Counted from the stretch's first letter, positions 9,477-21,840 are shown. The stretch is 64,000 bases of DNA from Przewalskia tangutica (GCA_029844215.1 CM056732.1:26227501-26291500); one strand, 5' to 3'. Translations and numbers: made by a program. Notes: a model not told the origin generated them from the letters alone.

Positions 9477-9745
9477 TTATGGCCAACAGAAGAACCTCTA
9501 CTACAGATGATATCCTCTGGTTTGTCTCCATCACTTGTATCTTCTCCATCATCTTCACACTTTTCTGAATTTTCTCCACCAGAAAAATTAGGAATGAGCT
9601 TAAGTTTGCATTGCACTGGGGCAGCATCATGCTCTTCATTTTCATCAGATTCATCATCTGACAGTTGGTCATCATCATTGTTACAATATGCATCTTCCTT
9701 TTTACTCTTCTTCTTATCCATGTCAAAACTGGAAAAATGATTCAT
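9470..9745 (-). CDS. Acidic ORF of the CACTA element, truncated by an LTR (TnpA-like candidate)
   Basis: The frame starts MNHFSSFDMDKKKSKK and is strongly acidic (runs of Asp/Glu/Ser), then reads ...CSRGSSVGHKL and stops. Its position downstream of tnp2 and the 'RG..G' ending suggest the first exon of the second CACTA protein (TnpA, often annotated Ptta/En/Spm plant transposase). The stop codon TAA is supplied by the first bases of the LTR (ctaTAACGACCC), so the rest of the gene has been cut away. Identification by position and composition is inference. Confidence 0.45.
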   Translation of the reverse strand: MNHFSSFDMDKKKSKKEDAYCNNDDDQLSDDESDENEEHDAAPVQCKLKLIPNFSGGENSEKCEDDGEDTSDGDKPEDIICSRGSSVGHKL

Positions 9746-9897
9746 AATTGATCATAATCAAGTCAAAACATAAAAATGATTCATAATTAGTCACAATCAA
9801 GTCAAAACAGCAAATATAATTCATAATTGATCATAACCAAGTCAAAACATAAAAAACTGATCTATACTTACACCGAAACATGCACAACTAATTACAA

Positions 9898-12800
9898 TCA
9901 AATTTCATCTTTTTCATTTCCTATGTATACACCAAAGTCGTCATCATCATTCACCGGTAATTTATTTGCAATGGGAGCATGATCTATCACATTGTCTATA
10001 TCATCATCAATACCTGTATTCGGCATACGACACACTATAGACCACTTTTCATTACTTGGATTAGATACGAAAAACACTTGTGTTGCCTGCGAAGCCAAAA
10101 TGAATGGTTCTGACTTATGGTCTAATCGTTTGAGATTTACAAGTGTGCTTCCAAGCTCATCTTTTAATATGACGCCACCAAAATTCTCTACCCAGTCTCA
10201 CTTGAAAACTGCAACTCTAAACATATTGTAATTGATATCTCAAATCTGATCTATAACTCCGTAAAATCCCATGTCACGAGTTTTAGGATTTTGATCCTTA
10301 GAACTCGCAATGCATGGTTGAAGCAATAATAGTTACACCACTATTTCGTGTCTTCCGAATTGCGTCGTGCTCACATGTTTGAAAATGATATTCATTCACA
10401 TCATATCCAGAATATTTGTAAACAAGGAAAAGGACCATGAGACAACCAACGAAAAGTTTCTAAAACTTCAACACCATTGCGTATTAATTCATAAACCTAA
10501 GAAAGCAATTCATAATCAATAACATACATAATAAAATAAAAAATAAGAACCATAATATAACTATATGATTTTGACTTTATTCTTGAGCCAAGCAGCAAAA
10601 TGTTTGTTGTATTCAGTCTTACACCACTGATGTGATCTCTTTGAATGCTTTAATCTAATGCACTCAAAATGCTCATTAAATGAACAAAACAAATTTCAGT
10701 GATATTGTGTATAAAAGCAAGCAACAAGACAAGTATTTTAACTAAGAAAATAATAAATTACTCAATAAACGGTTAAATTTCAACTGTATTCTCCAAAAAC
10801 AAAGCTGAATCATGCTGGATTATTTCCAATCCACCAGTTGATTTTTCAATTGATATACTCTGCATGTGTCCTTCCGGTACACCAACTATTTTCATATCTC
10901 ACATGTATGTGGAGCAAAATTCTAAGCCTTCCTCACATAACTCTTCAAGGTTTTCATATTTCTCTCGAAGTGATACATCCAACGAAGAAAAACAGGCCCA
11001 CATTGTCTCACCTCACTTACCAAGTGCACAGTTAAATGGACTATTATATCGAATAAATATGAAGGAAAACATTTTTATAGCAAACACATAGTTACTACAA
11101 GATCCTTCTATAACTGATCCAATATTATGACATCAACAACTTTTGCACATAAAATATTAAAAAAAATATAACCTCATGACTGCTTTTTTAACATGCTTAT
11201 TCTTCAAACTCCTTAATGCAATCGACAAAAGTGGCTGCATTAAAACATGACAGTCATGGGACTTCAGTCCTTGAAGTTTTAATTGCTTCATACAAACTAG
11301 GCTCCGAATGTTGGAAGAATATCCTTTCGGAACTTTAATGTTTTTTAAACATTTACAAAAAAATATTTTCCCTTCCTTTGTCAATGTGTAACATGCTGGA
11401 GGAAGGCAAGTCTTATTTTTTTCTTAACTTGTGGTGCTAACTTTCCCCTAATTTTCAAAGCAACTAGGTCCATCATCGACTTCAAGCCATCTTTAGACTT
11501 ATCCGGAATATGAAGCAAAGTCTCATATACACTCTCACACACATTCTTTTCAATGTGCATAACATCTAATTGGTGTCTCACAAGTAAGTGCTTTCAATAT
11601 TCTAAATTGTAGAATGTTGATTTCTTCTTCCACCATAATCTCTCATCAGAATCTGTTGAGTCTATTTTATATACACTTTTGAGTCATTTTTTTTAGTATT
11701 TTCCTCCTTTCTTTTGCATTTAGTATAGTGTTAGGGTTTTTCCCTTCTTTTGAGTCACATCGGTCATAAAGGAGAAAATACTGTTTTTGAGGATGAAATT
11801 GCACAATAAAAGCCCAAGAAATCAAACATAAGAAGTCCCTGGAAGCATGAAAGAAATCTGACGAAGTCCGGAAAAAAAACAGAGGTAGCGCCGCGGCTCA
11901 AGTGACCAGCGCCGGAAATTTTCGTCGACAGCGTCGCGGCGCCGAAACTCCTGCAACTCTGGAAACTTTCTTCCAAGCAGCGTTGATGCGGGTTCTGGGC
12001 GAGAAAATTCGATTTTCCAAGGGCAGAAGGATCCGAAAATGTGGTTTTTACATATATAAGACCTAGGGATTATTCTAAAAAATAAAAAGATTATATTTTG
12101 GGAGGCTAGAAAGGAGGCAAGAACACAATTGGAGACTTTTGTTCAAGTTCTTTTTTTCCCTTTATTTTATTGCAATTTATGTTGGATATTTGTAAATTAG
12201 TTCTTAGCATGACAATGTCTAGGAGCTAATTTCTTTATTAGGGGTTTCCATTGAATCGCTTGAAACTCTTTTATACGTTAATGCAAAGTTATTGATTTCT
12301 TCTTCAATTGTTAAGATCTATTCAACTTGTTATGATTGCATGATAATTAACTAATCACTAATTTTCATAACTTATATGATTTAGAATCGAGATCTGAAAA
12401 AGGAGATTTGAATATGCTATATTTGTCTAGACATAGTTAAAATCGTGGACGAAAGTACCCCGATACATGTGTAGTGTTTAAGGTTATTGCTCTTAATCCT
12501 CCTGTGTGGTAAAATCTATCATAGAAATACAGAAGGTTTATGTATAAGGTTGAGTTATTATATATCCTAACCGGAATATAGAACATATTAGTTAACCTGC
12601 TATCTTAATAAGAAGAAAAATCATTAGCTTTGCATTAACAAGTGAAAGAGTGGATAGTTGAAGAGATTGGAACCCTAATTCCCATAATAACTATCTTAAA
12701 CCCAAAGTATTATGATCTTAGTTTATTTTCTGCACTTAGTTTTAATTCCTAGTTAAAAACCAAAACGTTAACCAAATAGATTAGATATTCGATACTTGAC

Positions 12801-14380
12801 AAACCAGTCTCTATGGACGATAACTCGGTCTTACAGACTTTATTACTTTAGCGATACGTACACTTGCGTTAGCGCACAAAAATATCGCAAACATAATCAT
12901 CCCCATATTTTTGCTTCTTCCCAATTTTCTTCCCCCATGTATTGTACACACATTCAACTAAGTGTAATATTTCTTCACCATTCAACTGTACAACGACATT
13001 TTGCTCTTCTATTTCATTGTCAAAGGCAGATTTTTGACATCTATATTTATGTCTTTCTAGATGCCAACGACGATGACCAAGATACACATTTTATTGCTAT
13101 GTCGAAGTCTACATCAGGGAGTATCAACACCACAATATGGACACACGTAATAACCCTTAACGATATAGCCCGCTAAATTCCCATATGCAGGAAAGTCATT
13201 TATAGTCCACATCAAAACAGCCCGCAAATTGAATACCTCTTTCTTGAAAGAATCAAAACACTCAACCCTATCTTCCCATAAGATTTGTAAATCATATACT
13301 AAAGGTGCTAAGTAGACATCAATGTCATTCCCCGGTTGTTGTGGACCAGAAATTATGGGAGATAACATCAAAAATTTCCTTTTATACAAAGCCACGGGGG
13401 AAGGTTGTAGGTTGTAAGAACAATTGGTCAACAACTATATGTACTACTAAGGGAGCTATGTGGGTTGATTCCATCTGCTGATAAAGCTAGACGGAGGTTC
13501 CTAGGGTCTTTTGCAAACTTAGGCCACTTCTCATCTATTAACTCCCAAGCTTTTTAATCTGCTGGATGTCGAAGCTTCCCATCTCGTTTGCATGCCAAGT
13601 TAAGTCTTTGGCTGTTTGAGAGCACTGAAATATTCGACAAAACCTAGGGATAATAGGGAAGTACCATAAAACCTTAGCGGGTATCCCTACTCTATTTTCT
13701 TCACTCCCATTTTTTTTCCATCTTGAAACAGAACATGTAGGGTATTTTTCCAGTTTTTCATACTGTTTTCTATAAAATATGCAATCATTAGGACATGCAT
13801 GAATTTTAATATACTCTAACCCTAAAGCAGTCATTGTTTTCTTAACATCATAAAAAGACATATGCAATTCATTTCCCTCAGGAAAAATTTGAGATATAAG
13901 ATTCAATATCTCAGAAAAGCTTTTGTCAAATAAACCAAACTTACCCTTGATATTAAAAAGTTTAACTAGAGCACCTAACTTAGTAAAATTTGTGCATCAT
14001 GGATATAAAGGTTTCTCTGCGTCTTCAAGAAGCTCTTTAAAAGCTTTATTATTGACACAATTATTGAAAGCATCAGTAACTATATATATAGTGTCCCCAT
14101 CATTGTAGTTAGACTCAAACTGGTCACCTATTATAGAGTCCATGTTTCCAAACCTTTTCCCATGCCAAAACCATATTTTATATTCACTATCTATCCCATG
14201 AAAGAACAAATGTTCAGATATAACTTTCACTGAATGAAAAGACAAATTCCCACATTGAGTGCAATGACGCCTAATCACACTACTTTCTACCGCATTGGCT
14301 ACAACAAATTGCAAAAAAATCTCAACGTCTTTATCATATTCATGTGATAATCGAGACCATAACATCCAAGACTTATCCAT
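9898..14380 (-). pseudogene. tnp2-type CACTA transposase, broken
   Basis: Conserved blocks occur in family order on the minus strand. A transposase-associated domain (MDKSWM at 14380, then HCTQCGN and the HGKRF region) comes first. Then follow tnp2 blocks: KIHACPNDCIFYRKQ..CP-like and SRWKKNG (~13800), PGNDIDVYLAPLVYDL and WTINDFPAYGNL (~13200-13350), GHRRW (~13080), LDVMHIEKNVCES (~11560), GLKSHDCHVLMQ (~11250) and the MYHFERNMKTLK region (~10960). A DUF4216-like C-terminus ends at 9898. Frames are broken repeatedly. A solo LTR splits the gene at 11654-12893; removing it with one target copy rejoins GDD to SDERLWWKKK in frame. No functional transposase can be made. Confidence 0.85.
11654..12893 (+). 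mobile_element. Athila-type solo LTR inside the tnp2 gene
   Basis: It begins TGTTGAGTCTATTTTATATAC and ends CGCAAACA. The start resembles the Athila-like LTR at 51397-60040 read on its own strand (TGATCGG..TATTTTATATACACCTTTTGAGTC), and both carry a GC-rich island with GCGCCGCGGC (here 11886-11955). The flanking 5 bp are GAATC (11649-11653) and TAATC (12894-12898), a target duplication with one mutation. No PBS, internal region or second LTR is present, so it arose by LTR-LTR recombination. Confidence 0.75.
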
Positions 14381-14519
14381 CAATGAACAGTTATAAGAAC
14401 AATACCTGACACACAACAAAAGATATGCACACATATCATTCAACCACATTTTAAAAAAATACCAATGCAGATTTTTTAATTTAATATACCTGTAGTTCAA
14501 CAACGAAACCAACAATTTT

Positions 14520-15014
14520 AGGGCTCAGATTTCGGTTTTCATGTGCTCAGATTTCGATTTGAAATTTTAGGGCTCAGATTTAGGGCTAAGAACGAAAGAA
14601 CCAAGGAAGAAAGTAAGATTTAGGGCTAAGAACGAAAGATGAAACTCAAATTTTGGTTTCTATGGATATGGAATTTCGATTTAGTCGCAATGTGTATGGA
14701 ATTTTAGGGCTCAGATTTTGGTTTGATATGGAAATAATTCGACCTAATGGTTTATTTAGATGGGACGTTTTTTAAGGGTTGGGTCGGGTCGACTCCAAAA
14801 AAATGGGCCAATGCAAAAAAAACGTCACACAACATGTGACAGTGTAAATAACTATCATACACCTGTCATAAATTTATGACAGTTTATATAACTATCACAT
14901 TTATGTCACAAGTGTTTGTTGACCGAGAAGTCGAGGGAAAAATGGTCATACTATGTGACAGTTGCAAAAACCATCACATTCTGATAGTCACCGTAGGTCA
15001 TTTTTCTTGTAGTG
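14520..15014 (-). repeat. Sub-terminal repeats and terminus of the CACTA element
   Basis: Short direct repeats ('gggctcagattt', 'agggctaagaacgaaag') and repeated 'gtgaca'/'tgtcac' motifs in both orientations (14840-15000) precede the CACTA end at 15010-15014. In this superfamily such sub-terminal motifs bind the accessory TnpA protein. The 3-bp target duplication cannot be tested because the other end is missing. Confidence 0.7.
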
Positions 15015-16137
15015 CATGCTTGTATTTCTAATTCATCATTGTATTCTTGATATTCCATTATGGTTATTAGGAATCCATATGTAATCTATGAATGCCCGTA
15101 ACTTCAATTTCATGGGTTCTTACATGTATGTCCTGAACCAATACTATTTCATTATATGAACTTTACATGTTATCAGGCTTATTGCAAGATATATATTTCA
15201 CCTATACATGTTATATATATTTACAAATCATGTTTACAAGTTATATTCATGAAATGCATGGGCTTACAAGCCAAATATATATATATTCATGTTCATGATT
15301 TGGGAGTTGGATAAATTATCGAGAAGGTTTAATACCTGAAACTACGTATATCAACATAAGATAAGGATCGCTCCGCCCAGTTAGGATGATTCCTTCATGT
15401 TACCCTCATCGAGTTATTGGATCCATTCATATCATGTTCATATCTCGTACCCCGGTAAGGTACAAGATGACTTAGCTGATCGGGTAGAGATCAGACGCAA
15501 GGTTCTAGCGTGGTGGTTTAATATCGGTTATACTAAAGGTCTACCACTTAAAATGATTTATCATATTTTATATTATATTCATGTCAGATACTATACATGC
15601 TAAGGTTACAGTTTCTGTTCTTATTATTTCTTGTGCTTGCTTATTCTTTTAGTTGTTTTATATACAATATAATTCAAATGTACTTAGATCCATTTTACCC
15701 AGAGCCTACACTTCACGGTGCAAGTATTGAGTTTCAAGATGATGGATCTACTCATTAGGATTCCATCTGTATCTGCTATTGGTGAGCCCCCATTTCATTC
15801 GGGGTGTCAGACTTATTTATTTTCATATTATGTTTTATATTAGAGGTATGTCAGGGCCTTGTCCTGGTAAGACAATTTTGCAGTCAGAATCATGTCCAGA
15901 GGTTTCATAGACTAGTTTAGCATGTCATGTCAAATATTCAGACTTATTATGTTTTTCAGATAATTTTCGCAATAAATTTTTAGACTATATTTCAGTATTC
16001 AGTTTGCATGTTTTAAATCATTACTATTGCATGCTATTGATGCCCATATTGATTTGGCAAGCCATGTGATTCACTCGATCACATGTAGTCATGCACCAAG
16101 TGTCGTGTTTCTCCTAATCTATGGTTCGAGGCGTTAC
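15015..16137 (+). mobile_element. Gypsy (Tekay-like) LTR remnant, no genes
   Basis: Non-coding sequence with features of chromovirus LTR 3' halves: a 'ggtgagcccccattt..' block followed by 'tcagggccttgtcctgg' (~15780-15870), a 'ggtttcatagactag' block, and an end at 'ggttcgaggcgttaca' (16136). It joins decayed Tat RNase H sequence directly. No PBS follows and the start is undefined, so it may be a solo or truncated LTR. Confidence 0.45.
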
Positions 16138-17717
16138 AACTTGGAATTGTACTAGTTACCCCGTCGGGGACTACGATCAAGCAAGCTATTAAATGTATGT
16201 CTTTAACTAACAATGAGGCTGAGTATGAGGCTGCAATTACAGGTATGAAATTAGCTCGAGGACTCTAAGCTGAAAATATAGAGCTAAAAACTGATTCTCA
16301 GCTGGTTATCAATAAAACCCTTGGCAAATACGAGGCCAAAGATATCAGATACAGTAATACTTAAGAGAAGTCACATCTTAGTTGACTCGCTTCAGACTGT
16401 GAAGGTCGTGCAAATTCCTCGAGAAATGAACATCGAAGTGGATGCTCTGGCTAACCTGGTTTCTTCATTTAGAATGGCGGGAAGGGAATCAGACTCCATA
16501 GTCCACCTATTACATTTTGTCTTTTATCCTAGCCTGCATGAAGTAAATACCAATTTAACACAGGACTGGAGGCAATGATGTCACTAACTATTTGCAGACC
16601 GGGACGCTTCCTGAAGATAGTAAGGATGCACGAGCCTTAAGGATTAAAGTCACACGGTATTGTATGCATGAAGGAGAACTATATCGGAGATGTTATGGCC
16701 TCCTAGCCAAATGTAGAGGACCAATGAAAGCTAAGTATGTGATAAGAGAAATACACGAAGGTAGCTGTGAAAATCATTCCAGGTATGATTCACTAGTAAA
16801 AAAGATAGTATGGGATGGCTATTATTGGTCTCGGATGGAGAAAGATGCCAAATCCTACGTTCTAAAGTGTGAAAAACTCCAGCGGTACTCTCTCATGGTA
16901 CATCCACTTCACTCGGTGGTGACCCTATGACTATTCCTCAACTAGGGAACCGGGGGTCATGTGGAAGGTGAGGTTCCTACTGGTCTTGAAAAACTATTTC
17001 TCAAAATGGGTAGAGGTCAAAGCATACAAAAAGGTTCGGGAGAAACAGGTAATATACTTGTGACAACGGTTGACAGTTCGTGGGAGCTAAGGTAACCAAA
17101 TTTCTAGAATGGTTGAATATCAAGAGAATCACTTCTTCACCATATCATTTGTGCACAAATGGACAGGCAGAATAAACCAACAAAATGTTGATCCAAAACA
17201 TTGAGAAGAAGTTAGAGGACGCTAAATGCAAATGGCCGGAAGAGATACGGGAGTATTATAGGCATACATGACTACGACCAAGACAAGTACCAGGGAAAAC
17301 CGTTTTTCCCTGATATACGAGGATGAAGCCATGATACTCGTGGAAATCAGAGATCAAACCTCTGATTCACCCAGGCCACAGAAGAATCAAATAATGAAGC
17401 TATGGTAGTAGGACTAGAACTTTTGGAAGAGCATATAGAGTTGGCCCTTGTACGACTAGCAGCACAAAAGCAGAAAATTGAGAGGTATTTCAACAGGAAA
17501 AAGAACTTGTGACATTTCAAAATAAGAAACTATGTCCTTCGAAAAGTCACGCTCACAACCTAGGATCACCGCACAGGAAAGTTAGGAGCAAACTGGGAGG
17601 GTCTGTATCAAATAGTAGGGATTATGAGAAAAGGATCATACCAGATCAAATATGAATTCGGAAAAGAGCTAAAGAATAGATGGAACGTCAGTCACCTGAA
17701 AAGATTCTACCTTTGAA
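16138..17717 (+). pseudogene. Decayed Tat-lineage pol: archaeal-type RNase H and integrase
   Basis: Fragments in order on the plus strand are recognisable. Archaeal-type RNase H of the Tat/Ogre lineage: GIVLVTPSGT, NNEAEYEAAITG, DSQLVIN, then QIPREMNIEVDALANL (16138-16480). Integrase H2C2 zinc domain: EIHEGSCENHSRYDSLVKKI and GYYWSRMEKDAKSYV, KCEKLQRY (16592-16900). A heavily damaged integrase core follows (SPYHLCTNGQAE near 17140), and an integrase C-terminus (GANWEGLYQIVGI...KNRWNVSHLKRFYL, 17585-17712). Many stops and frameshifts. RT, protease and gag are missing to the left. Confidence 0.85.
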
Positions 17718-19208
17718 TACCTAAGCATGTATGTTCCTAAGCTTTTACACCATCTATCTTCGGCTAACTTTCTCTTCCTGACAGGGACTGCCCTTCGAAA
17801 TGTGATCTCCTTATCGAGGGAAAATCAAATATATGCATGACACTCTTATTTTGGCCAAGGTTTTGTCCCAACTAGGTTTTCGTCACAAGGTTTTTAATGA
17901 GGCATCAATTCAAAAAGTGCACCATGGATATAATCTCAGATTATATCCCAACACTAGTCTCCGCGAGACCTCATATCCAAGTATCGGGGGGAGAGTAGTA
18001 GATCCACACAAAACGACAAAACTGTCAAAATATGAGATCTTCTTGAGGACGTGCTTGCACAGACTGGAACTGCTAGCAGTCACTAAACTCGCCCGATTTC
18101 CTTTTTGTTGTCGCCTTATGAAAGTTTTTGTAAAAACCCTAGAAGGGAATATGTACCAATAGGATGAGTTGTACCTTAGAACTTCATAAATGAAACAAAA
18201 ATCTCCATTTATTTCCAACTATCGCTAGCCAGACATCCTTTGCTTAAGCACTTAAAAAACATTTGGGGTAAAACTAGACTCAAAAGTGACAAGGCTCCGC
18301 AAACTGCTTCTAACACATGACACAACTATTGAGCCTCCGAGCATGCAGGTTTTATGAACCTTTGTGCCATTAAATGGGGTCGAGACGTCCTCCCCATTAG
18401 CACTGAAAATAGAGGCCCCTCTTTTATTACGAATTGGATGTATAAATTCCTAGTATCATAAAAATGTTTCTGGAAGTGACATTCCTAGATTAGGTTAGGG
18501 ATGATGCCCTCAAATACAAACGCTAACAAAAAGCACGTGTGCACCGATAATCATACCTCAACTTAAACACCAAACACTCAAATATTAGCATAGTTCTGGT
18601 AGATGGCCATAACGTTCACGCCTCGATGGTTAAGTGAAAATAAAAGGCCAACAGATCATTTATGATCACAATTGTTTAAAAAATAAAGCGTATGTCAAAG
18701 CATAAGAACAAAAAGCCAAGGATGGAAGTAAACTAAGTAAATGCCATTAATTAGAGAGAGCGCAAAGGCTCACATAAAAAACATTAAAGGGAGTACGACC
18801 CCTAAGAATCCAAAAAAATAGAGCGTGAACGCTCAAAAGAAAGTCAAGAGGGCACATGGGCCCAAAAATATCCATCTAACAAAAATAGCGCACAGTCCGA
18901 AACAAAAAGATAAAAAACGGCGCACAGGCCCACAAATTTACTAGGTTGAAGCTACTTATCTTCCCAAGGCATGATAAGAAGGCCTCCAAACCAATGTCTA
19001 AAGGCTCAAGACTTACAAAGCTAAGTCAGGGGATCATCTTCACCGCTAGAGAAATTGGCAGAGGCATCAGATGAAGGGGTATTTTATCATGAAGGTCATC
19101 CGTATCCGCTTTAGCTGTGCTCAGGTCCACCATCACATCTATTAGGGCTAAGGAAACAACAATCCTTCCTTCCTCGATGCCCTGCAAAACCTCATGCTAG
19201 GTGTGAAG
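17718..19208 (+). other. Tat 3' region after integrase, with the end of an antisense ORF
   Basis: No intact gene is seen. On the minus strand near 19010-19200 a frame reads LIDVMVDLSTAKADTDDLHDKIP and then ends; it probably joins the antisense ORF remnants at 28911-30730 across the Tekay-type insertion. The ORF at 17833-18162 is taken as chance. The region ends at the TGAAG target duplication. Confidence 0.5.
17926..17948. repeat. Perfect inverted repeat with 11-bp arms and a 1-base centre
   Basis: GGATATAATCT and AGATTATATCC flank a single C at 17937. The site lies in the Tat 3' untranslated region and would form a tight cruciform. Function unknown. Confidence 0.85.
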
Positions 19209-20770
19209 TGTTATACCCCGTGGTTCGGGCCGTGCGTGTGGGGCCGTGCGAGAAATTAGAGAAACACGCTCGTGGGCACGAGCCGCGGCGCGGAGGCGGC
19301 GCGCGCCAAGCGGTGAAGTGCGGGGAGGCGCTGAAGTTCCCGCGCCGCGGCGGCGACAGAGCCGAGGGTCCGCAGAGGGAGCCGCGCCGAGGCGGGAAAT
19401 TTGTGCGGAAAAACTTAGAAAGTCTGATTTTTGTTTTAAAAGAGGCCATGGGAGGGTGACACGTGTCCCCATCCGATTTCTACATGCATTATATTGACCA
19501 AGGCTTGGTCATTTCTTTCAATTTTTCATCTTTACACTCCATCTCTCTCTAAGTTAAAAAGCTCATCCTTCTCTCTAAATTCCCAAGAGGAATTCTAGCC
19601 TAAGGGAACAATCTGAAAAGTGTAATAGGAAGGAAAGGTTATTACAAGCTTGTGAAGACTATTGTGGTGGTGTTCTTGGAGAAAAGGCTAGCAAGGTGTT
19701 GGAATAAGTTTGGCTAAAACTTAAGGTAACATTTCTTCTCTTGTAGTTGGTATTGGGTGTTGCATGTTTAATAGGAAGAACTTGTAGTTGGAAAAATGCA
19801 CTTAGAGTAGTTGCATGTAAGAAATGGGGTTGATTATGAAAGAATTGGTTAGGGGGATATTATGAGCATGTTGTTGCCTAAATACTACATTAGACTTGTT
19901 GGGTTAGTTGTTGTAACTTGTGGGGCTGAATTTTACACACCAAAGTTTAGGTGTGTAATCCCTGGTGTTGGTTGGTTGTTGAGCCTTAAACATGGCATTT
20001 GAGCGTTAAAAATCGACCTTGGAAAAGGTGGCAAAGTATGTAGAAACAAAGGAAACGCCCAATTTTCCGTAGGAAATTGGTGACTTTAACTTGGAAAAAT
20101 TCTGCATTATAACTAGAGCTTGATAAACGTATTATGGTCATTTTAGGTTGACATACTACGTGCGGTAAAGTGGACTTAGCTTGTGGATTGACCGAAGAGG
20201 TATGTGGAGCTTTCCTATCTCTTGAGCATGATTAGTTGTACCTATGTAGTACGGTAGACGTACAAGATTTGGAAATCTTCGTTTGTTATAAGTATTTGAT
20301 ACTTGCTTCGTTTTAAAAGAAAAGTATAAAAATCCCTTGGACTTAAGGGAATGTGTTTTACTATTGTTTAACTCTAATGTAACGGCTTTATGGGGAGTTG
20401 GTTATATTAGTTTGTGAAAGTTTAATGGAAAAAGGTTTTGATGATTTGAACTTGTGGAAGGAAAATGGTTCTAAGGCATGAATTGCCTAAGGTTTTACAA
20501 GAAACGAAGTCACTTAATTTAGAAGCTTGAGATAGTTTTAAAAGGAAATGTGACTTGTTTTGAAAAGAAATTGTAACTTGATACTATGGTGATTAGTATC
20601 TTGGAATTTTTGTATAAAAAGGAGTTATTTCTTAAAAGGTTAGAAGTACATGGTACTTGGGTTAAATTCCCGGATTTTCTATTAAAAGACATGTTGGTGC
20701 CTTAGGTATACTAAAATGAGAGAGGATATATTAATAATGTTAATAAGAAGTTAGGGTATTTTCTTAACTT

Positions 20771-20890
20771 GCTTATGTTATGATATGATAAGCCGGTAGT
20801 GCTTATGTTATGATATGATAGGCCGGTAGTGCTTATGTTATGATATGATATGATAGGCGGTAGTGCTTATGTATGTATGATAGCCTGATG
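20771..20890 (+). repeat. 31-bp tandem repeats in the LTR (gcttatgttatgatatgat unit)
   Basis: Three full copies and a partial copy of a ~31-bp unit with 'aggccggtagt' endings. The second LTR has the matching array at about 27832-27950 with small differences in unit length. Confidence 0.85.
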
Positions 20891-21039
20891 AGCTATGTTA
20901 TATATATATTATTACTGTAAACCCCGGGTTATTCTTGTTATTTCCTTTGGACATACTTGTCGATGGGTGGCCGGGTATGCTCCATAGGATGGTTTACTAT
21001 TTATGCCATGAATTTGCTACCCATGACGCGAGTGCGCGC

Positions 21040-21225
21040 TTGTACTCATGCGGATCCGGACCATAGGATCCATGCGGGTGAAATAGTCCCACGCGAGTAC
21101 GCGATGGTACTCATGCGGATCCACAGATCCATGCGGGTGAAATAGTCCCACGCGGGTAAACAGATCCACGACGAGGCGGATGACCTCACGCGGGTCCACA
21201 GGACCTATGCGGGTGAAATAGTCCC
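21040..21225 (+). repeat. ~60-bp imperfect repeats with 'atgcgggtgaaatagtccc'
   Basis: Three copies of 'tgcgggtgaaatagtccc' occur with intervening 'actcatgcggatcc' segments. The same set lies at about 28105-28290 in the other LTR. Confidence 0.8.
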
Positions 21226-21828
21226 GAGTAGGATTGCTTAATGATACTACAGGCGAGGTACCTGTTTTGATCATGAGCTTCCTATTTTTATGCAAGATAT
21301 ATACATACATTTGTTACTCTCATTGTTAGTAAGGCACGGTCTGAGTAAACCGATTTTCGCCTATAACTCCAACTTATATTTTGACTTATGATATTATTAC
21401 GTATTTTCCGCCGCATATTTGGTACATGTTATCCGACCTCCTGGGCTGCGTTCATGCCGCAGTTGAGGTTCATAGCTGGCGATCCGCACTCTTAGGATCA
21501 CGGTTCGGTTCTGGAAGGCTCCATTTCTCCGGAGGCTTTGTCTTTTGGTACGATTCCCTGAGGTTGTAGACTTTGTACATTCAGGGGTATGGCGGGGCCC
21601 TGTCGTCATAGTGTTATTCATTCTTAGAGGCTCGTAGTCTTGTCGAACTTGGTTCGTTAAGGATGCTTGTTTGGTTTATGTACTTGTGGGTTAGCCATTT
21701 TGGGCTAGACTATTGTATAGCTTATGGTAGTTTATCTTGAGGTTACTTTCCGGTGGTTTTCTGTGATGTTGTGTCACTAGGGTGCGGGTTAAGGCACCGC
21801 CACGTCCGGGTTCGGGTCGTGACAAAAG

Positions 21829-21840
21829 TGGTATCAGAGC
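21829..21840 (+). other. Primer-binding site (initiator tRNA-Met type)
   Basis: TGGTATCAGAGC lies four bases after the 5' LTR end and matches the standard plant PBS complementary to the 3' end of initiator tRNA-Met. Confidence 0.93.

Larger units (their letters stand above)
9477..15014 (-). mobile_element. CACTA (En/Spm) DNA transposon, 5' end intact, 3' end missing
   Basis: The right edge, read on the minus strand, is CACTACAAGAAAAATGACC, a standard CACTA terminus. It is followed inwards by ~500 bp of sub-terminal repeats and by a tnp2-type transposase gene in the same orientation. A second, TnpA-like ORF follows and is cut off at 9476 by a Gypsy LTR, so the opposite terminus is not in this block. 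A 1.24-kb solo LTR sits inside tnp2. The element is dead: tnp2 is broken by stops, frameshifts and the insertion. Confidence 0.85.
19209..21824 (+). repeat. 5' LTR of the Tekay-type element
   Basis: It begins TGTTATACC and ends CGTGACA and matches 26297-28910 throughout. It contains a GC-rich block (19215-19395) in which the two LTRs differ strongly, a 31-bp repeat array (20771-20890) and a 'catgcgggtgaaatagtccc' repeat array (21040-21225). The several overlapping ORFs near 19192-19497 are an effect of the GC-rich block, not genes. Confidence 0.93.

Noticed and set aside
9462..9740. Serine-rich plus-strand ORF (92 codons)
   Set aside because: It is the antisense shadow of the acidic CACTA ORF, whose Asp/Glu runs read as Ser/Leu on the other strand.
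19192..19497. Four Arg/Pro/Ala-rich ORFs on both strands
   Set aside because: GC-rich LTR block without stop codons; the matching block of the other LTR differs strongly.
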